Shown: piece after piece, positions 58,301 through 64,000 of the stretch | Layout of the letters: every line of letters starts with the position of its first letter | Numbering within the stretch: position 1 is the stretch's first letter | NCBI GenBank assembly: GCA_032622095.1 | Contig: CP136062.1 | Span: 162,004,875 to 162,068,874, forward strand | Source of the DNA: Siphonodentalium dalli | Taxonomy: Eukaryota > Mollusca > Scaphopoda > Gadilida > Siphonodentaliidae | Direction of reading: 5' to 3' | Length of the DNA: 64,000 bases | Translations under genes and position numbers: made by a program | The notes under the pieces: model-generated | The model's input: only the letters and a program-made list of their open reading frames with translations | Told to the model about the DNA's origin: nothing | Database searches by the model: none

Positions 58301-61300
58301 TCATCTTTGGAATTTCCAACTGCACCAAACCTTGAATCTCACCAAACTCATGCACAAGTTCGCGTAAATCCATGAATGCACCACGTTGGGCTTTAACCTA
58401 ACTTCCCACTCACAGTAATCCTCTAGGCGGCCCCATATTGAGCGATTTCCTTTAGCTCTGAACCTGTGTCTAAACCTGGAAATTGCCCAATCCTAACATG
58501 TTTAGTGGTCTGACGTCAAGAAACTTGAACCCCGATTTGATTCAGTTAAATTAGATAACTGTTTAACTGACAACAGGGCGGGCCCAAGACTTAATATTAT
58601 CGACCGATCATGGTTATGGCCAGGTGTGAGAAAATTTTGAAATCTGAACATTGAAAATTGCAAAATCCTAGCATCCAGACTTGCCTTAAGATTTCCAATT
58701 GTTGGACATTTTCCAACCTTGACACACCTCTAAGGTTGGATCATTTCCAACTGATGGCCATTTCAGTCCAACAATTTGGCCAAAAAATAAGCAAATGTTG
58801 CCTTAAAAAAATCACCACTAATAAATTGTTGGAAAATCAAACTACGAGAACAATTTCAACATATTGTTGATGTCAAATTTCCAACTAATGTCGTGTCAGG
58901 TATGAAATTTCCAGCTTTTGAATATTTTGATTAAAGTTGGGATGAGACACACCCCCCATCGCCACGGCCCTATATACATGGACATGGTGAACGCCCAAGT
59001 AAAATGAAAAACATATTTTATTGTATAATGTACAAATGGAAAATGTGTCACGTTTGATTCGCGATGTTGAAACTTATATGTATAATATATGATATATAAT
59101 CCAATCCGAATGATTAGACACCAATTTGTAGATGTATGTGACGAAAAGATCTCAAAACTGACAATGACCACAGATTGTCTATGAACTCAAACAAATCTTT
59201 AACAATGTTGTTTAAATATCTTTAAAATTACCAATAGCAATACCTGAAAGTTTGAGTTGGATACCGGTATTAATAATTTCGGCATTTCCATTTCTAAAAT
59301 TTTTCACTTCACTATACTGGCCAACCATACCTCTAGCAGGAAGCGGCTAGATGTTTACAGGTGTACATCAGTATCATATTGCAGTTCAGTGAGAACTAAA
59401 AAGGAAAACTATTAACAAGTAAAGGAGACACATGAATATATGCGAATCTTCGCCGGCGATGTGTAAACACTCTGCAGTAACGGGTTTGCCGCTTAGAACG
59501 GCACCTTAGTTGGAAATATTGCTTATTGCCATTCATCGGAAAAGCTCTCAGCTTTCCGATGAAAATTATCTATTTTGTTTTATACATTGTACTTACCGGT
59601 ACTGAACCCTTTCATGATGGGAGCTGCGTTGGTGCCGTAAGTGTGCGGATTTCCTCCACCATTAAAACTGGCAATGTCGTGATATGGCCTTAGTGGCTAA
59701 AGCGACATAAAACCCCAATCAATCAATCAATCAATCTTTAATCCCACCATTGTTACCTGACAATATACCACTACCCACCATATACCATTCAGCTTTATGT
59801 CAGACAAAGGATTCATTAGTGTTAATCCTCGTTACTGATTTATTACATTGTTTGATAGTACACTGCCATGAGTGCCTTTTGTTACTCATTAAGCTGTATC
59901 ACATAATCAATTAGCAGATGGTCATACTATACATTTGATTCTCATGTTGCTCCCGTTACAAAATCAATTTGGGGTTTTGAATTAGATTTCCGATTTTGGG
60001 GTAAAAAAAAGTTTGTTCCTAATTTTGTTTTGGCCATTTTCGAAAAAAAAGTACGACAAAGTGAACCATGTAGAAGGGTTAATACTCTGTTTCATAATTT
60101 TAAACTAGGATATGAAATAAAATGATATCTACCATTGTTTTCAGGTATGAGTGAGGTGGAGAGATTCTCTATGCAGGATAGTCTTGTAGATGTGATAATG
60201 AGGGTGCTTGTAAACCACCCTGAGCTTCATTATTATCAGGTAAAGGCAGACTACCTGCATATTGTGAGGTGTCAGCAAGCCTGCAAATAGTGTCTCTGTC
60301 ATTTTAAGAATGAGGTCCCCAGAGGGTGAATTTAGTGATGCTATCCCGCATAGCAGGCTAGTATCACCAAATTCACCCTCTGTGGACCTCATTCTGCTTA
60401 CACTTCATCTTCTGGGAAGTATCTGTAGTCTCAAATTAACATTGTTTTTAGTTTCTTTTTCTCTTCTGGGAAGTTTCTATATCCCCTAATTTGCAGAAGA
60501 TAAAATGGATAATGGAGGACCGAGGTGACTAACTTCAAACGTGGAGCTTCAATCTGATCCTAGGTCTCCCATAGCTGTTGAGGCCTAAGCAGAATTTAGT
60601 TCCCATAGGGTGAATTTAGTGATGCTAGCCTGGTGCGACTAATGCGACTTTATCTAATATATAATCGAAAATGTATCTTGTTTAACAGAAGGGAGATAAC
60701 TCTATAATTATGTATCATTCATTAGGGTTAAAGTCATTCTGGACTCCTCTTACCCTTGATCTCTAGTAAGTGTACTGAACAGATTTATATTTCCCACACT
60801 TGTGTTACCACGCGATGGTCATCATTCCACGAAAGATAGTCTGTTCAGGCACGTTGGCATTTTGTGACTTTTTCATTAGAATTATTGGTAGCAGTTCATA
60901 ATAATGTCCTCACTGAAGATCCCAAAACATAATGCAAATGAGACATTTAAATGTTATGACACTCATAGTTGCAATTGCAAGAGTAACATATATACCAACA
61001 ACGATCTTCGAAAATTATTATTAACACAATTACCTAATATTGTGTTATCATTCTCACAGTATGGGCTTATTCACACATAAACGGAAACGACCCCCATAAG
61101 CTTGGTGCTTGATGTCGGATCCCCTCCATAAACCAATATTCATGATTCATATTTTGTAACATACACTGTATTGTAATTATATGGAATAAATACTGTTTAC
61201 ATCAATTGCAATGATTATTGAATGAATTCCAAAAATTACTGCTGAAGCTGGAAATTAAATTATTCCCCTTTGCACTGGAGCGTCATGTGGAGCACATTGA

Positions 61301-62727
61301 TTAATCCAATTGTACCGTATTATGATTCCATGTGCTAAACATCCCGGTCTCTGCATTAGTTCCCAAAAATATTTTTCTCTATAGTATTCATAGTACAAAT
61401 CCTGCTAATCCAATTTAATTTAAAAAGGAATACAATTTTCCAGTATAATCTGGTATATATATAATCAACCTAATTATTACAATGCAGGGCCATGATGAAT
61501 TTTATAAATTACTTGTCATATAATTTAAATATAATCACTTGCGAAAACAGCAAATTGTTAATGTCGCTGAACTTTTGATTATGTTGATTAGAATCAAGGT
61601 TCTATTCGATGTGAAATCTCCCCCTCCCCGGGCTGGGCAGGAGCCTAAGGTAGTTTTTAGCTCAACTTAACGTTTGAGCTTTTGCCGTGGGTATGTGCCT
61701 GTCGTCCATGCATCTGTCAACGATTTCATTTGGCACACACCATACTCGCCACTTCCCACATCTAATTGTCACCAAACTTCATATGGATCTTTGTGGTGAC
61801 CTCTAGATTGGAGCCATCAATTTTTTTCGAAATTTTTTTAAAAGACATGGCTGCCAACAGCCATCTTGGATTTCAATTTTGAATCCATCGGCACACACAT
61901 TTATTGGAGAATTGTTTTGAAAAACAGGGCCATTGGCAGCCATCTTGCAATTTACTCTTTGCATGACTAAATCCTTTAGCACACCTATAGACCACAACCC
62001 TCATCCGATCATCACCAAACTTCATAGGTGTTTTTGGGGGTGACACTAAATGGGGAGCCATCAAATTTTTCTGAATTTCATTTAAAAACATGGTTACAAG
62101 TGGCCATCTAGGAATTTACTCTTTGCCTGACTAAATCCTTTGGCACACCCTACAGGCCACATCTTTCACTGATCATCACTAAACTTTATATGGATTTTCA
62201 GGGTCATCTGAATGGGAACCATTGTTTTTTTTTAACGAAAATTTGTTTAAAAAAACATGGCCATCAGTGGCCATCTTGGAATTCACTTTTGAATCCATCA
62301 ACTTTTCACACTATAGCCCGCATTTATTGGAGAAATGTTTCGAAAATATACAGGCATGTTTTTACAATGTAGGATCACTTTTATAATTTAAACTTTCCGC
62401 TTTCCTTATCACTCCATTAACAGTAACACATGACATTATTCCTTCTCCAAGTTGAGCTACAGTGTCACTGACATTTTCATTTTTTGGTCAGTGTGAATTA
62501 GAATAGGGATATACATGCTGTCTGTTGTGATTTTCGGACGTTCATCGCTCCTCACGTCGCTGGTAAAATCACACGAGACATCATGTTTGTCCCATAAGTT
62601 ACTAAATGGTTAAAGCAACTTCTGTTTCTCAGGGTTTCCATGATATATGTATATCATTTTTATTGGTTGTTGATGATGAAGATGCTGCTTTCCCATTGGT
62701 TGACAAACTTGCTGTTAATCATCTTAG
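55149..62727 (+). CDS. TBC1D20: TBC1D20-like Rab GTPase-activating protein, partial
   Basis: Exons 55149-55328, 57001-57081, 60145-60239 and 62633-62727 join in phase and align end to end with the N-terminal half of the TBC1D20 TBC domain. Visible landmarks are RRRAWPKLL (motif A), DVNRTLKRFPPG containing the DxxR arginine finger (human R105 equivalent), and HPELHYYQGFHDI containing the YxQ glutamine finger. Both catalytic residues are intact, so an active GAP is expected. From the family: TBC1D20 is an ER-anchored GAP for Rab1 (and Rab18-related traffic), with a C-terminal membrane anchor that would lie beyond this window. The gene ends here at a phase-2 donor (62727|gtaagt) and continues past 64000. 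Exon 1 is uncertain (candidate at 43964). Introns hold MITEs close to several exons. Confidence 0.92.
55360..55775. mobile_element. Family I MITE, downstream of TBC1D20 exon 2
   Basis: It starts about 32 nt after the donor (aatcaagcctgagaat, gtcatttgcagaatgagg) and ends ctcaggcttgttt. It includes both inverted halves. Confidence 0.85.
56285..56505. mobile_element. Hairpin-bearing MITE (variant d), TBC1D20 intron 2
   Basis: Two decayed hairpins (cattctcttatatatg arms) are followed by the ctgcaccagcacagctcctg ... aaaggg end and TTAA at 56506-56509. The left TIR is unclear. Confidence 0.7.
56690..56850. repeat. Family H repeat upstream of TBC1D20 exon 3
   Basis: Shares gatagttgcatcccgaatc and gtccataatatgtcttt with 26250-26450. 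Confidence 0.65.
57001..57081 (+). CDS. TBC1D20: TBC1D20 exon 3 (arginine finger)
   Basis: The acceptor is cctctttttgcag|ACAAGG and the donor CCTCCAG|gtaaag; 81 nt, phase 1 to phase 1. It encodes SHRDYNQVVMDVNRTLKRFP; the Arg three residues after Asp in DVNR is the catalytic finger. Confidence 0.94.
57592..59562. mobile_element. Family E MITE split by a 1.85-kb insertion
   Basis: The left half (57592-57656, cagaattatgggtaatttt) and right half (59506-59562, ttagttggaaatattgc) belong to one family E copy. Between them, about 57657-59505, is an element with inverted gccggcgaagat motifs near both ends and TTAG at each junction. A TTA-type target would fit Harbinger-like elements; this is inference. 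The insert has no recognised ORF. Confidence 0.7.
59606..59735. repeat. SINE-like 3' end with (CAAT)n tail
   Basis: ccttagtggctaaagcgac and ataaaaccccaatcaatc precede a CAAT run. The layout resembles mollusc SINE tails, by inference. No tRNA-like A/B boxes identified. Confidence 0.45.
60145..60239 (+). CDS. TBC1D20: TBC1D20 exon 4
   Basis: The acceptor is tgttttcag|GTATGAG and the donor TATCAG|gtaaag; 95 nt, phase 1 to phase 0. It encodes the segment ending LVNHPELHYYQ, and the final Gln is the catalytic glutamine finger. A MITE begins about 40 nt after the donor. Confidence 0.94.
60279..60640. mobile_element. Family I MITE, downstream of TBC1D20 exon 4
   Basis: It begins about 40 nt after the donor with agcctgcaaatagtg and gaatgaggtccccagag, keeps the tctgggaagtatctgtagtc middle, and stops in the gatgctagcc block without its right end. 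Confidence 0.85.
60641..61657. other. TBC1D20 intron 4 middle part
   Basis: No exon or matched repeat seen. Confidence 0.4.
61658..62485. mobile_element. Tandem-core element, short diverged copy, TBC1D20 intron 4
   Basis: It starts ttagctcaacttaacgtttg and ends gttgagctacagtgtcactg, with about four diverged units (ggcacaccctacaggccaca, catggccatcagtggccatc). Same family as 18612 and 26759. Confidence 0.8.
62633..62727 (+). CDS. TBC1D20: TBC1D20 exon 5 (last exon in the window)
   Basis: The acceptor is tgtttctcag|GGTTTC and the donor CTTAG|gtaagt, phase 2. It encodes GFHDICISFLLVV and PLVDKLAVNHLR, aligning with human GYHDIVVTFLLVV and LVEKLSTHHLR. The next expected segment (DFMDPTMDNTK-like) was not found before 64000. 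Confidence 0.94.
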
Positions 62728-64000
62728 GTAAGTTGCTACATTATATCACATTAATGCATCAATCGTATGGTGCTATGGGATATAGGGCGGTCCTTACAGA
62801 AACAACAAAATAACCAAACATACTGTCTCTGCGCATTTGGCTATAGCAGAATCGCGGTATGATGGCGCATTGAATCGGATTGAATCACACGTTCTGCCTT
62901 GCAGTTGTTTTTTAAATAACTAACAAACTAACACTATTTTAAATTATAACACGGGCCCCGTTCCTTTTTCAGCGCACCTTATGACACGCTCAGCTCAACC
63001 ATATATTAAAGGGACCAACCGGGACACCCCTCACACCCCATATTAAAGCTCGGGGGCTCTTCCCCAAATAACCAACCAAAGAGATAACATTAATTCAATT
63101 GTGTCCGCTTTTGCCGTGTTCAGACATGACTATTTTCTGTGTGCTATATCTCCAACAACAAACCGAGGGGTGAAGGAGAAGATCACTCGATCTTTTCGAC
63201 CATCCCGGGCGCTTCGCGCCCATCTACTCACTCACAAGTATGGTGCCAGCAAGGAAATAATCAAGTATGCATTTTGATATCCATTACAATTTCCGTTCAG
63301 GAGTTAAAATCAGGGTTTCAGAAATTGACAGTACAGGATGGACGATACCGGTCTTGTTATAGTTAGATGGACTCCTGTTTCAGATCAATAGCAACATAGT
63401 GCGTAATTAATTACTTGCCAATATTATTAATCAGCTATAGATTATTCGGCTGTAATATGCGGAATGCTGCCCGAATCATAAGTAACTAAAGTTGGCCAAT
63501 AAGTCGAGAACATGGCCAATAAGTAAAAAATTCAGCCAATAAGTAGAAACATGGCCAATAAGTCAATGGTAACGTAAATGCCGTCATACCAGTATGTATT
63601 TATCTCGGCAAACTTAATTTAAGAATATTGGGTTAACGGAAAATATATTACAGAAGAATTAAGGATTGTCATTATTTTGTGGAGCTATCCGTATCAATAC
63701 CATTCCCAGTAGAAACAGACAGTACTACGAAATCTCTGCAAGTTCTTCACAAAGTTCACAAGAATAAACATTGCTGGAATAATTGTTAACTTAGTAAAAC
63801 ACACAAAATCAGTTTATGTTGATATCTTCTTCTTGTGAAAAAACACAGAACTTGCCATTGCCAATGCGAAAGACCTCGGCCTCATAACATGGCCAATATG
63901 GAAACAACCAATTAATAACATATATTATTAACTGCTAAAGAAATTAATTGATTACTCAGTCTAAAAAAAACACCTTTTATAATCATATTGTTTATATATG
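62728..64000 (+). other. TBC1D20 intron, incomplete
   Basis: No exon was recognised. It contains a GC-rich hairpin (gggcgcttcgcgccc) near 63209 and four copies of a tggccaataagt motif at about 63490-63560. The rest is unassigned. Confidence 0.6.

Noticed and set aside
1-64000. tRNA or rRNA genes
   Set aside because: I saw no cloverleaf with A and B boxes and no rRNA core sequence; a covariance-model search would be needed to exclude degenerate ones.

Overview
The window is eukaryotic nuclear DNA: AT-rich, gene-poor, with short exons bounded by GT/AG introns and dense in transposon debris. The repeat types (tandem-core elements resembling bivalve 'pearl'/Helentron-associated elements, a Penelope-like retroelement, a MULE-type transposase, a (CAAT)n-tailed SINE-like end) suggest a lophotrochozoan, probably a mollusc. 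That assignment is inference. No prokaryotic or viral gene set is present.

Two host genes can be rebuilt on the + strand. TTC1 (tetratricopeptide repeat protein 1) is complete in five coding exons: 15480-15929, 18119-18292, 21187-21372, 23057-23111 and 26479-26603, giving 329 residues. A 30-nt frame-preserving microexon candidate lies at 23585-23614. TBC1D20 (a Rab1-family GAP) is partial. Exons at 55149-55328, 57001-57081, 60145-60239 and 62633-62727 cover the first half of the TBC domain with both catalytic fingers, and the gene runs off the right edge. A phase-compatible candidate first exon lies at 43964-44174, which would make intron 1 about 11 kb.

Layout. 1-15 kb: no host gene; an inverted-repeat MITE, a 0.9-kb minisatellite of palindromic units, a retroelement-like tail, foldback elements, a nested transposon stack (8501-9989) and a 2.8-kb TA-flanked element. 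15-27 kb: TTC1, with introns carrying palindromic MITEs and a tandem-core element. 27-44 kb: a second tandem-core element split by a hAT-like insertion with an exact 8-bp target duplication, TTAA-flanked MITEs, a 61-bp satellite, and a decayed Penelope-like element on the minus strand. 44-55 kb: an 801-bp hAT-like element, a 2.9-kb MULE-derived palindrome and a 3.9-kb long-TIR element. 55-64 kb: TBC1D20 exons with MITEs in the introns.

No single new enzymatic system is evident. The most notable signals are structural: complementary MITE copies closely flanking TBC1D20 exon 2 (possible exon circularisation), the same MITE family abutting three splice donors, one 75-bp hairpin shared by elements with unrelated ends, a palindromic MULE whose two arms each carry an outward-facing exon-like ORF, and the TTC1 microexon.
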